36,839 nt of DNA from Ensifer sp. LC163 (GTDB lineage: Bacteria > Pseudomonadota > Alphaproteobacteria > Rhizobiales > Rhizobiaceae): assembly GCF_001695855.1 (NCBI RefSeq), contig NZ_MBSS01000026.1:1-36839 (forward strand), written 5' to 3'. Position numbers and translations under genes: made by a program. This document shows, piece after piece, positions 1 to 7,415 of the stretch. The notes under the pieces are model-generated. The model saw only the letters and a program-made list of their open reading frames with translations. It was not told the DNA's origin and ran no database searches. Position 1 is the stretch's first letter, and every line of letters begins with the position of its first letter.

Positions 1-41
1 AGCCGCACCTGCAGTTTAGGAGCATCTTCATCCATGATTTG

Positions 42-67
42 GTGTCCACCTATCTTTTGGTGGACAC
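42..67. repeat. Short perfect inverted repeat (9-bp arms)
   Basis: Arms GTGTCCACC (42-50) and GGTGGACAC (59-67) are separated by 8 bases. The hairpin lies just beyond the truncated end of the recombinase gene, in sequence with no gene. Similar GGTGGACA-type sequences occur at ends of some insertion sequences, so it may be the remnant of a mobile-element end. Only the symmetry is directly visible. Confidence 0.45.
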
Positions 68-115
68 TTCATGCCTCAGAGCACTGCGCTTCAGAAGGCG
101 CGCAGAAATTCGCGC

Positions 116-901
116 TTACGTATAGTGTGCCGTGCTCGACAAATGGGCGTGGCCGAGCAGGACCTGGATGATCCGGATATCGGTGCCATTCTCCAGTAGG
201 TGGGTGGCAAAGGAATGCCGCAACGTATGAACGGTGACGCGCTTTGAAAGGCCAGTCGCGGCAACCGCCGACCGACAGGCGGCATTCAAAACGGTCGGTT
301 CGATCGGCTTGTCAGCATCACGCCCTGGAAAAAGAAACGCCGTGGGGCGTGCCAGACGCCAATAGCTGCGCAGGATGCCGAGTAGTTCGTTTGACAGCAT
401 AACGTAACGGGCTTTGGCACCTTTACCATGGCGAACGTGGATCACCATCCGGGAGCTGTCGATATCCTCGACCCTCAGTCCGCAGACCTCGCCGACCCTG
501 AGACCAGCGGCATAAGCCGTGGTCAGCGCTACACGCGCCTTCAGACTGGAGACGGCCTCAAGGAATTGCACGACCTCCTCTGCCGACAGAATAACGGGGA
601 GCTTCCGTGGTTCGCGCGCGTACGGGATCCGTTCAGGGACCTCGTCTTGGCCCAGCGTAATCCCATAGAAAAATCGAAGAGCGCACACGATCTGGTTTAA
701 CGATGCCCACGATATCCCCTTTGAGACAAGGTGAACCTGGAAGGTGTGAATGTCGTCAAGATCAAGCCGATCGGGCGATCGGGCAAAATAGCGACTGAAC
801 TTCCGGACTGCATTGATGTAGGATCGTTGGGTCGCCGGGGATAAATTGCGGATCGTCATATCCTCAATCATCCGGCGGCGAAGAGGGCTTATCTCAGCCA
901 T
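116..901 (-). CDS. Tyrosine recombinase/integrase, C-terminally clipped
   Basis: XerC/D-like site-specific recombinase of 261 residues. The N-terminal SAM-like core-binding domain covers about residues 10-85 and the catalytic domain about 100-261. Visible catalytic residues are R135 (GLRVGE), K160, H225 and R228 (HTLRH), H251 (LLGH) and nucleophile Y260 (AHYT). The frame hits TAA one residue after the tyrosine motif, whereas relatives usually continue for some 20-30 residues with a helix that swaps between protomers. The gene therefore looks truncated by a rearrangement near position 116, although every active-site residue survives. It lies 123 bp downstream of the DUF5372-type gene on the same strand, so the two probably formed one mobile module. 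The start ATG (MAEISPL) follows a GGAGGC-like ribosome site on the minus strand. Activity is doubtful without the C-terminal helix. Confidence 0.85.
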   Translation of the reverse strand: MAEISPLRRRMIEDMTIRNLSPATQRSYINAVRKFSRYFARSPDRLDLDDIHTFQVHLVSKGISWASLNQIVCALRFFYGITLGQDEVPERIPYAREPRKLPVILSAEEVVQFLEAVSSLKARVALTTAYAAGLRVGEVCGLRVEDIDSSRMVIHVRHGKGAKARYVMLSNELLGILRSYWRLARPTAFLFPGRDADKPIEPTVLNAACRSAVAATGLSKRVTVHTLRHSFATHLLENGTDIRIIQVLLGHAHLSSTAHYT

Positions 902-1024
902 CGGGGCCTCCTGTCTGAAGGGTGGGTTGCAACACCACCATCCTCTCAGTCAGGGCGCTCTCGTCAAAGCTCGCCTCCAATCGCCGCGATCAGCGGCTTA
1001 GTTCAATCCCATCACGAGTCGGCG

Positions 1025-1201
1025 TCATTGCTCGTTGGTATTAATGCGATCAATCAATGACGCCAGCGCCGACAGATCGTCTGGGCGGGAGAAAGACCGA
1101 CCTGCAGCAACCTGACTGAACAGGTCGGTCTCATTGACATCGGTCCACGAGGCCGGCAGCGAACGCAACCGTCCTTGAGCGTCGTAGAACATGACGCGGT
1201 C
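1025..1201 (-). pseudogene. DUF5372-like gene, 3' part (interrupted by IS66)
   Basis: Minus-strand reading across the IS66 target site gives one continuous frame. The 5' half is at 4009-4139 and this 3' half ends in TGA at 1025-1027. The reconstructed protein includes VTHPFHPWCGLRFVL, NWGEDRVMFYD and GRLRSLPASWTDV. From memory this pattern matches the small DUF5372 family, whose members often sit beside transposases and recombinases; their function is unknown. This half carries the DRVMFYD-to-C-terminus portion. The frame is otherwise intact, so the IS66 insertion looks like the only inactivating event at this junction. The family name is a recollection and was not searched. Confidence 0.7.
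1194..1201. repeat. Left target-site duplication of IS66 element
   Basis: ACGCGGTC lies immediately left of the inverted repeat and is repeated exactly at 4009-4016. Eight base pairs is the duplication length known for IS66-family insertions. Confidence 0.95.
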
Positions 1202-1225
1202 GTGAGCGTCCGGTGAGCGGATTTT
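1202..1225. repeat. IS66 left inverted repeat
   Basis: Begins GTGAGCGTCCGG. It matches the reverse complement of 3985-4008 at 20 of 24 positions, with the first 12 identical. It abuts the left target duplication. Confidence 0.9.
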
Positions 1226-1290
1226 GGTTCGGCGCGGAATTGGCGCAAGTTACGACACAGATGATTCATTTGTGACGTAACAGGGTATGA

Positions 1291-1677
1291 ATGGCCAAGG
1301 TTGAGATCCTGACGGGTGCCGAGCGACAACGTCGATGGTCCACTGAACTGAAGCTTTCGATATTGCAAGAAGCGTTCAGCGCGGATGGCAGCGTTTCGGA
1401 TGTAGCGCGCCGGCACGACGTTCTTCCGCAACAGATATACGCCTGGCGAAAGAAGTTCTCGCCACCCGAATTGGACCCTCCACAGACCCCATCGTTCATC
1501 CCGGTGTCGCTTATCGGAGCATCGGAGAGCGTGAGTGACGGTTCCAAGAGGAGCGGTGCTCGGTCGAGATGCAAAGACGTTGAAATCGTCCTGAGGAATG
1601 GCCGCTTACTGAGAATTGCAGCGGACATGGATCTCGAAGTGCTATCGTCGCTTGTTGCTTGTGTGGAGGCAGCATGA
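1291..1677 (+). CDS. tnpA: IS66 family accessory protein TnpA
   Basis: A 128-residue protein of the IS66 OrfA/TnpA type. An N-terminal helix-turn-helix of the transposase_8 kind covers about residues 12-50 (RRWSTELKLSIL, DVARRHDVLPQQIYAWRKKF) and presumably binds DNA. The C-terminal half is less conserved and rich in S, D and E. It is required along with TnpB and TnpC for IS66 transposition in characterised members. The stop TGA overlaps the tnpB ATG (ATGA), implying translational coupling. Length is typical and there is no sign of decay. Confidence 0.92.
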   Translation: MAKVEILTGAERQRRWSTELKLSILQEAFSADGSVSDVARRHDVLPQQIYAWRKKFSPPELDPPQTPSFIPVSLIGASESVSDGSKRSGARSRCKDVEIVLRNGRLLRIAADMDLEVLSSLVACVEAA

Positions 1678-2021
1678 TCGGGCCTTCTGGAAATGTGCGG
1701 GTTTATCTGGCCTGCGGAGTGACCGACATGCGGCGTGGCATTGATGGACTGTCGGCGCTCGTTGAGACGGCTATCAAGGAGGCGCCGGGCTCCGGCGCAA
1801 TCTTCGGCTTCCGCGGAAAACGCGCTGATCGGATCAAACTTTTATGGTGGGATGGCCAAGGGTTCTGCCTGTTTTACAAAATTTTGGAACGCGGATACTT
1901 TCCCTGGCCGACGGCGAAAGATGGGGTTGCGCATCTGACGCAAGCTCAGTTGTCGATGCTTGTTGAGGGGATCGACTGGCGCCGACCTGCATGGACTTCC
2001 GCGCCCGGTCGAACGGGTTAA
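1674..2021 (+). CDS. tnpB: IS66 family accessory protein TnpB
   Basis: A 115-residue IS66 Orf2-like protein. Hallmarks are VYLACGVTDMRRGIDGL near the N terminus, GAIFGFRGKRADRIKLLWWD in the middle and QLSMLVEGIDWRRP near the end. Its exact biochemical role is unknown, but it is needed for transposition of characterised IS66 elements. I chose ATG 1674 over an upstream TTG at 1659 because it makes the usual four-base overlap with the tnpA stop and gives the standard family length. Confidence 0.92.
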   Translation: MIGPSGNVRVYLACGVTDMRRGIDGLSALVETAIKEAPGSGAIFGFRGKRADRIKLLWWDGQGFCLFYKILERGYFPWPTAKDGVAHLTQAQLSMLVEGIDWRRPAWTSAPGRTG

Positions 2022-2081
2022 AAGCTATATTTTGCAAGGACATCCGGGGCATAATGCTAGCGCTTCCGGCGCAAATCGGCT

Positions 2082-3659
2082 ATGTATGCGGGCATGGAAA
2101 CAACGCCGCTGGACAGTCAGGACGAGCTATCTGTTTTGCGCGCGCTCGTCGCTGAACAGGCGGTGAAACTTGAGCAGCAAGAAGCCGAAGTCTGCAAGCG
2201 CGACTCCATTATCGGGCTTCTGCGCGCGCAGCTGGAGTTGCTCCGACATTGGCAGCATGGCGCTTCTTCGGAAAAGATCGACCGGAAGATCGAGCAATTT
2301 GAACTGATGCTGGAGGAGATCGAGGCCTCCCGTGCCGAGGCTGAGATGCGCTCCGGGAAAGCTCCTTTGCCGGAGTTGGATGACGCACTGGACAAGCCGA
2401 AGCGCAAACCATTGCCGGATGGTCTTCCAACCGAAGAGCTGGTCTATGCAGCACCCTGCAATTGTCCGACCTGTGGTGGCACATCGTTCCTGAAGGCTGC
2501 TGACAAGGTGGTCCAGGTGATGGAGCACGTACCGGCGTCCGTAAAGATTGTCCGCCACGTCGAAAAACGCATGATCTGCAGGGACTGCGATACGACGGTG
2601 GCAGGCGAAATGCCGACATTGCCGATCGAGCGAGGCAAACCCGGACCGGGATTGCTGGCCCATATCATGGTCGCCAAATTCGACGATCACATCCCGCTCT
2701 ACCGCCTATCCGAGATGTACGACCGGCTGGGAATAGACATCTCCCGCTCTGTCATGGCGGACTGGGTCGGCCGCGTGTCCGTTCTGCTGACGCCACTCGT
2801 CTTGCTGATCAGGGCCCATATTGCGGCGGTCGACCGAATACATACGGACGATACCCCGGTCGATGTTCTCGACCCTGGGCGAGGAAAGACCAAAACCGGC
2901 AGGGTGTGGGTCTATGTCTTCGATGGCAGCGGCTATCGAGACCCCACTCCAAGAGCCATTGCCTACTACTATAGCCCCGACCGCAAGGGCGCGCATCCGG
3001 CCGACCATCTCGCTGCCTTCAGCGGCGTGATGCACGCGGATGGCTATGGTGGCTATAAGAAGCTCTACGGCAACCAGATCGTCGAGGCCGCCTGCATGGC
3101 GCATGTGCGCCGCAAGTTCCATGATGTGATCAAGCTGAAGCCATCCCCGATCGCTGACGAAGCGCTGTCGCGCATCGGTGCGCTCTACGATATCGAGGAT
3201 CGTATCCGCGGCATGTCGGCTGACCAGCGGCGTACACTGCGCCAGCAACACGCCAGGCCCCTTCTGGCGGACCTCAAGCGCTGGATAGAAGAGACGCTTT
3301 CGGCGCTGCCACAGAAGCAGAAGCTGGCTGAAGCGATGCGATATGCCCTCTCGCGATGGACAGCGTTGAGCGTTTACATCGACGATGGCCGTGTCGAAAT
3401 CGATAACAACATAGCTGAGCGTGCCATGCGTCCGCTTGGAATCGGAAGAAAAAACTGGCTATTTGCCGGCTCGGATAAGGGCGGCGAGCGCATCGCCAAC
3501 ATCCTGACCATTATAGAAACGGTCAAACTCCATGGCCACAATCCCGAGACTTACCTCACAGACGTCCTGACCAGGATCCAGGATCACCCCAAAGATCGCC
3601 TTGAGGAACTGCTGCCGTGGCAGTGGGCGCCAGCGAAAGACCGATACGAGGCTGCGTGA
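2082..3659 (+). CDS. tnpC: IS66 family transposase TnpC
   Basis: The DDE-type transposase of the element, 525 residues. An N-terminal coiled-coil/leucine-rich region covers about 15-85. A zinc-finger-like set of cysteines follows (C126, C128, C131 and C166, C169). The catalytic core has RIHTDDTPV around residue 256, MHADGYGGY around 320 and the family block EIDNNIAERAMRP, which supplies the acidic residue, near 445. A C-terminal domain ends in LPWQW. An in-frame ATG 12 bases downstream (2094, METTPLD) is an equally plausible start. Length and motifs match functional family members. Confidence 0.93.
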   Translation: MYAGMETTPLDSQDELSVLRALVAEQAVKLEQQEAEVCKRDSIIGLLRAQLELLRHWQHGASSEKIDRKIEQFELMLEEIEASRAEAEMRSGKAPLPELDDALDKPKRKPLPDGLPTEELVYAAPCNCPTCGGTSFLKAADKVVQVMEHVPASVKIVRHVEKRMICRDCDTTVAGEMPTLPIERGKPGPGLLAHIMVAKFDDHIPLYRLSEMYDRLGIDISRSVMADWVGRVSVLLTPLVLLIRAHIAAVDRIHTDDTPVDVLDPGRGKTKTGRVWVYVFDGSGYRDPTPRAIAYYYSPDRKGAHPADHLAAFSGVMHADGYGGYKKLYGNQIVEAACMAHVRRKFHDVIKLKPSPIADEALSRIGALYDIEDRIRGMSADQRRTLRQQHARPLLADLKRWIEETLSALPQKQKLAEAMRYALSRWTALSVYIDDGRVEIDNNIAERAMRPLGIGRKNWLFAGSDKGGERIANILTIIETVKLHGHNPETYLTDVLTRIQDHPKDRLEELLPWQWAPAKDRYEAA

Positions 3660-3964
3660 TGGCACGCTCGAGGTTCATCTATACGCTGAAAGGAGTCGCC
3701 GGCATGATCGGCGAGAACCTCGAATTAATCGAGGAGGTGACCGCCAACTCGGACAATATCGCCGAGGGCGAATTGATATATGTCCGCGATGGCAGTGAAG
3801 ATGGCACAAAAGGCCTGACCGAAAATGGAATTGACGACCTTCGAGATCTCCTGGCCGACATACGGACGTGGGATGGTGGAATCCGCCAGTTCCTTGTCGA
3901 TGAACAATGCGATCCCGAAATGATCGAGCGCATCATGGCCGATGAGCTAAGCCGCAAGTTCTAA
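3659..3964 (+). CDS. IS66 passenger ORF, small acidic protein of unknown function
   Basis: A 101-residue protein starting MARSRFIYTLKG. The start ATG shares its A with the tnpC stop TGA (TGATG), so it is probably translated by termination-reinitiation. The sequence is rich in D and E (IEEVTANSDNIAEGEL, NGIDDLRDLLADIRTWDGG) and has no membrane segment or recognised motif. It ends 44 bp before the right terminus, so it belongs to the element. An extra small ORF after tnpC occurs in some rhizobial IS66 members as far as I recall, but its role is unknown to me. A longer in-frame version (from 3617) would overlap tnpC by 43 bases and lacks support. Confidence 0.75.
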   Translation: MARSRFIYTLKGVAGMIGENLELIEEVTANSDNIAEGELIYVRDGSEDGTKGLTENGIDDLRDLLADIRTWDGGIRQFLVDEQCDPEMIERIMADELSRKF

Positions 3965-3984
3965 AACGCGCCTCGTAGACCGCA

Positions 3985-4008
3985 AAAATGCATTCGCCGG
4001 ACGCTCAC
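3985..4008. repeat. IS66 right inverted repeat
   Basis: Reads GTGAGCGTCCGG from 4008 backwards, pairing with the left end at 1202 (20 of 24 identical). It is followed directly by the right copy of the target duplication. Confidence 0.9.
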
Positions 4009-4016
4009 ACGCGGTC
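4009..4016. repeat. Right target-site duplication of IS66 element
   Basis: ACGCGGTC, identical to 1194-1201. Confidence 0.95.
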
Positions 4017-4139
4017 TTCGCCCCAGTTCTGTTTGCGTGTCGACAGCACGAAGCGCAGGCCGCACCACGGATGGAACGGGTGCGTGACCTCGAACTCTAC
4101 GCGCGCTTGAGTGTCAGTACGAACTGCAGTCCGGGACTT
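4009..4139 (-). pseudogene. DUF5372-like gene, 5' part (interrupted by IS66)
   Basis: The upstream half of the gene whose 3' half is at 1025-1201. The minus-strand frame reads FEVTHPFHPWCGLRF, then LSTRKQNWGEDRV into the duplication. The frame runs without a stop back to about 4139, where it meets the 3' stub of an IS3-family transposase lying on the opposite strand. No clear start codon with a ribosome site is visible, so the first few codons may have been lost at that second junction. Confidence 0.65.
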
Positions 4140-4141
4140 GA

Positions 4142-4333
4142 AAGAACGGCATGGCCGAGGCGTTCGTCAAAACCTTCAAGCGCGATTACGTCTCGGTCAA
4201 TCCCACCCCGGATGCTGAAACCGTCATCGCGCAACTGCCGTTCTGGTTCGAGCACTACAACAATCTTCACCCGCACAGCGCGTTAGGATATCAGTCCCCA
4301 CGCGAGTTCATCAGCTCGCAATCTCAAACCTGA
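4142..4333 (+). pseudogene. IS3-family transposase OrfB, C-terminal fragment
   Basis: Encodes [16 protein letters not shown], then [17 protein letters not shown] and SPREFI. This is the end of the rve integrase core of IS3-family OrfB, and the fragment holds its last catalytic glutamate region ([13 protein letters not shown]). An in-frame TGA lies at 4139-4141 and the rest of the transposase is missing, so only about 63 C-terminal codons remain. The stop at 4331-4333 is natural. A non-functional remnant. Confidence 0.85.
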
Positions 4334-4356
4334 GCATGTCCGGTCTTTTGGGGGCA
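4334..4356 (+). repeat. Possible right end of the IS3-family remnant
   Basis: The 23 bases after the transposase stop end in TTTTGGGGGCA, i.e. with the CA expected at an IS3-family right terminus. No matching left end is present in the window, so the boundary is a guess from position and the terminal dinucleotide. Confidence 0.35.
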
Positions 4357-4457
4357 ACCCCAGTCTTCCGTTCCTTTCCCAGCCAGGAAAAATTACCGGA
4401 AAACTCTAACCAAAATCGGTCCAGTTTGAAGGGTTCAGATCACCGATAATATAAGCG

Positions 4458-5483
4458 TTACTCCGCGTTACTCCGCAGCCAACTTTGAAATGTACCCTGC
4501 CCACTCGCAAATGGGTCACTAAACGCAGCTTGCAGATCTTTTCGCTGTCGATAGGTTACTCTATCTTTCTTTTGTATTCTTTCACCGTCTCGGTAAGTTG
4601 AATAATACCACCAACGTTCTGGGATACGTCGATCCGTGCTATCTTCAACTGCGTTTTTGTACCACATCCATAACTCATATACATCAGAATCTGGACCGGC
4701 ATACCGCCTCGTCATCACGTCGCCTAGCGGGCCTAGCTTGGTGAAATGGAAAAACTTCAACTTGCTTTCATTTGCCAGAATACATCCCGTTTGATCGACA
4801 TGTACTCGCCGATGGCTGAGATTCCAACTCGCAACGTTGAAGCCGGGGTCACGTAGTATACCAACTTGATCAAAAAGAGCCGGAATTAAGTCGCACCATT
4901 TTTGATCTACAAAAACACCTTCCTCTGGCAGGTCGTAACACATGGTCGACAGCCTGTCGCACCACCAATTTGCCATCTCGTTTCCAGCTTTATCATTTCT
5001 TATTGCCAAAAATCCGAGATTGTACACTCCTAGCCGCAGTGACGTAATTTCATTGTCCCTAATAGCCATTTCTGCCGTTTCTGGCTGAGTTTGATGCGGT
5101 GTAAGCACTATCGAATGACTATCGAGGCTGGAGACTACATCCTCCAGGGAGGAAAATACGGCAATATCCGGATCTAAGTAAATGACTTTCTCCGCACCTG
5201 CGGCCAAGATCGCCTTCATAGCGTAACCTTTAACGGCGGTACAAGCCTCCACGATATCATGCTTAAAAAGCCATTGTTCGCTCGCCTCCCCTCGCAGGTC
5301 TTGTCCCCACAACAAACGATCGAAGCTCTCCATATCTCGATCAAAGATAAAAGAGTCGGGAGCCTGATCTGTAATGACAGCCCAGAAAACCCAGTCAGGA
5401 TGAAACTTCTTAATTGTCGCCGCTAGAACCCGAGCTCTGTTCAAGTAGCTGAACGAAAAGCTCGTGAAACAATGGATATTCAT
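4458..5483 (-). CDS. Glycosyltransferase, GT-A fold, GT8-like
   Basis: A 341-residue predicted sugar transferase. The N terminus (MNIHCFTSFSFSYLNRARVL) and the motif VIYLDPDIAVF, with D104-P-D106 as the metal-binding DXD, resemble bacterial GT8-type nucleotide-diphospho-sugar transferases. Further typical stretches are LGVYNLGFLAIRN, EEGVFVDQKWCDLIP and LKFFHFT. It has no signal peptide or membrane segment and should act in the cytoplasm on the nascent polymer. Its ATG overlaps the stop of the upstream gene (TAATG), so it is the last gene of the operon. Donor and acceptor are unknown. A 10-bp tandem duplication at 4457-4476 spans the stop codon and slightly extends the C terminus. Confidence 0.8.
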   Translation of the reverse strand: MNIHCFTSFSFSYLNRARVLAATIKKFHPDWVFWAVITDQAPDSFIFDRDMESFDRLLWGQDLRGEASEQWLFKHDIVEACTAVKGYAMKAILAAGAEKVIYLDPDIAVFSSLEDVVSSLDSHSIVLTPHQTQPETAEMAIRDNEITSLRLGVYNLGFLAIRNDKAGNEMANWWCDRLSTMCYDLPEEGVFVDQKWCDLIPALFDQVGILRDPGFNVASWNLSHRRVHVDQTGCILANESKLKFFHFTKLGPLGDVMTRRYAGPDSDVYELWMWYKNAVEDSTDRRIPERWWYYSTYRDGERIQKKDRVTYRQRKDLQAAFSDPFASGQGTFQSWLRSNAE

Positions 5484-7405
5484 TAGATACTCTCCCGCTC
5501 AATAAGGTCTACAGTCATACCACTAAACTTCAAGCGGGACTTATTTGCACTGGAGCTACGGCGCACCGAAACCAACTCAGAAACTCCTTCTCCGTCAAAG
5601 GCGGCATACAATTCATCATCAGTATCGAACACCGCTCCCAACCCATGGCTTTCAACTAGTCTGGCAACATTTCCGGAGTTTCTTGTTGTGATAATCCGGC
5701 ATTCAGCCGCCATAGCCTCGTGTGCAGCAAACGAAAATGTCTCCGGCCACCCCGCCCACAACAATACGATATCGATTTCTGCGTCAAACAACGCGTCAAT
5801 CATTGCGTTTGGGTTCTCTCTACCAACCAAAACCTTCGTCGACGTCACGTAGGGGGGAACATGCTCTGAACCACCAAAGTAATAGAACTTGTAACGTCCT
5901 GACCCTGCATGGCGTCTAGCCAGCTCCTCAAATGTGAACCATCCTTTGTGGTAGACGGGCCATCCACAATACGCGACACGAACCACACCCGCATCAGGCA
6001 ATCCTGTTGATATGTCGGTCTTTTCCAAACTGCAATGAGGCAGGACGACCGACCTCGCGAACTCAAAATTTGCTCGAGAGGAAATCAAATCTGCGGCCAC
6101 TTGGGACGGGGGAACAAACGTAAACTGTCCACTCCCGAAGAAGTCGGCCATTCGACGAATATGCTCTTTCCTCGAGCCGCCATATATACAGATAGAACAA
6201 GCCCCCGACGAAGCAGCTGGCGCTGAACAGTAAGAAACCGTGTTACGAAGTAAGTTATACCCCGAACAAAGAGCAAAATAATCGTGACCCCAAAAGAACC
6301 TCTCTTCGAACGTATCCTGGCCCGCAACCGCAATTCGCTCCGGCGCGTGCCCAAGCAACGAGTGGACTGCCAACCAAAGTGACTTGCCTTTACCATTAAG
6401 GAAATCAAGTTCACGAATAAAGTCACTCGTCAAACATGTCCCCAGGGTAACTCCGTCCAGGCTTATGCAAATGATAGGATCCTTTTCAGCTCCGGGCGCA
6501 AGCGTCGGTAATGGTTGCTGAGGATAAGCGTGCAGATAAGCCCCCCCTGCCTTCGCCATAGCCTCTTGCTCAAGCTGGATACACAGTTGCACACCGCCTG
6601 TATGTACCCTGTAGTCATCGTGGCTAATCGCAACTAAGATCCGCTCAACTTCGCCGATACCGGCGATTATTGACGACCTCAAATCTACCGCCGATAGCGA
6701 AGGCGCAACTTCAACTTTGAACCAGGATTGTACGGTCGTATCAAGCTGCACAACCCGCTCCAATGCTCGTAGTTTTGCAGATTCAACACCTCTAGTTTGT
6801 CGACCCTCCGCCCGACCCGCTACAATGAAGTGGTAGAATGGATTTATGTTCGCCGCCCGGATATCAGGATTATTTTCCAGATAGAACCTTGTTGAAAAAT
6901 TTGGATTAGGATCTCTAGCCTCGTCAACACCCAAACCGATGTAGTGCTCGATTGGGTCAATCCCAGCGTCACGTACATCAGGGTTAGTGGCAAGGTAGTA
7001 ATCTGGATTGAATTCTTCGCTTATCACATCGTATATGCCAGCATCCTGAATCGGATTAACCTGACGCCCCTCCCCCCGTCCTGCGACGATGTAGTGCCAG
7101 AAAGGCTCCACATTAGCCTTCTCCACGTCCTCATTTACTAGAAGGTAATGCTTCACGGAAAACGACGGAGAAGGGTCGCGCCCCTCTTTCCAACCGTACG
7201 CAATGTAATGCGCGATCGGATCTATTTTGCTATTCCTTACGTCCGCATTTCGCCTTAGATAAAATCCAACATCAAATTCATTTGAGACTACGTTATATAC
7301 ACCTGGGTAGTCTCTTTCTACCAACGCCCTTATCTTACTCCTCCCTTTGGTAAGGGATGCAATTTTTAGTACCAACTTCTTCATATTATTCATCTCACCC
7401 ATCAA
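5483..7405 (-). CDS. GT4-like glycosyltransferase with four N-terminal NPDV repeats
   Basis: A 640-residue protein in two parts. Residues 33-205 hold four repeats of the form F-x3-YL-x2-N-x-DV-x-PxxHYI-x-G-x2-EGR (starting about 44, 82, 132 and 170). Repeats 1-2 and 3-4 form an A-B-A-B pattern with an 88-residue period, so a two-repeat block was duplicated. The C-terminal half has a GT-B/GT4-like signature (RVAYCGWPVYHKGW, YFGGSEHVP, PETFSFAAHEAMAAECRII, the last matching the E-x7-E donor-site motif). The same repeats occur in other alphaproteobacterial glycosyltransferases, but their role is not established; polymer or protein binding is possible. Cytoplasmic, with its stop overlapping the next gene's start. 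The true start may be ATG 7405 or an internal Met (M5 or M8). Confidence 0.8.
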   Translation of the reverse strand: MMGEMNNMKKLVLKIASLTKGRSKIRALVERDYPGVYNVVSNEFDVGFYLRRNADVRNSKIDPIAHYIAYGWKEGRDPSPSFSVKHYLLVNEDVEKANVEPFWHYIVAGRGEGRQVNPIQDAGIYDVISEEFNPDYYLATNPDVRDAGIDPIEHYIGLGVDEARDPNPNFSTRFYLENNPDIRAANINPFYHFIVAGRAEGRQTRGVESAKLRALERVVQLDTTVQSWFKVEVAPSLSAVDLRSSIIAGIGEVERILVAISHDDYRVHTGGVQLCIQLEQEAMAKAGGAYLHAYPQQPLPTLAPGAEKDPIICISLDGVTLGTCLTSDFIRELDFLNGKGKSLWLAVHSLLGHAPERIAVAGQDTFEERFFWGHDYFALCSGYNLLRNTVSYCSAPAASSGACSICIYGGSRKEHIRRMADFFGSGQFTFVPPSQVAADLISSRANFEFARSVVLPHCSLEKTDISTGLPDAGVVRVAYCGWPVYHKGWFTFEELARRHAGSGRYKFYYFGGSEHVPPYVTSTKVLVGRENPNAMIDALFDAEIDIVLLWAGWPETFSFAAHEAMAAECRIITTRNSGNVARLVESHGLGAVFDTDDELYAAFDGEGVSELVSVRRSSSANKSRLKFSGMTVDLIERESI

Positions 7406-7415
7406 TAACAGTTAC

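Larger units (their letters stand above)
1202..4008 (+). mobile_element. Intact IS66-family insertion sequence with passenger ORF
   Basis: A 2807-bp element bounded by imperfect inverted repeats (20 of 24 bases identical, starting GTGAGCGTCCGG) and a perfect 8-bp duplication ACGCGGTC. It carries the canonical tnpA-tnpB-tnpC set plus a fourth small gene overlapping the tnpC stop. tnpA and tnpB are coupled by an ATGA overlap and all reading frames are open. The flanks rejoin into one open frame when the element and one duplication copy are removed. The insertion therefore happened inside a DUF5372-like gene and has not been followed by rearrangement across the element. The perfect duplication and open frames suggest a fairly recent event. 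Confidence 0.95.
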
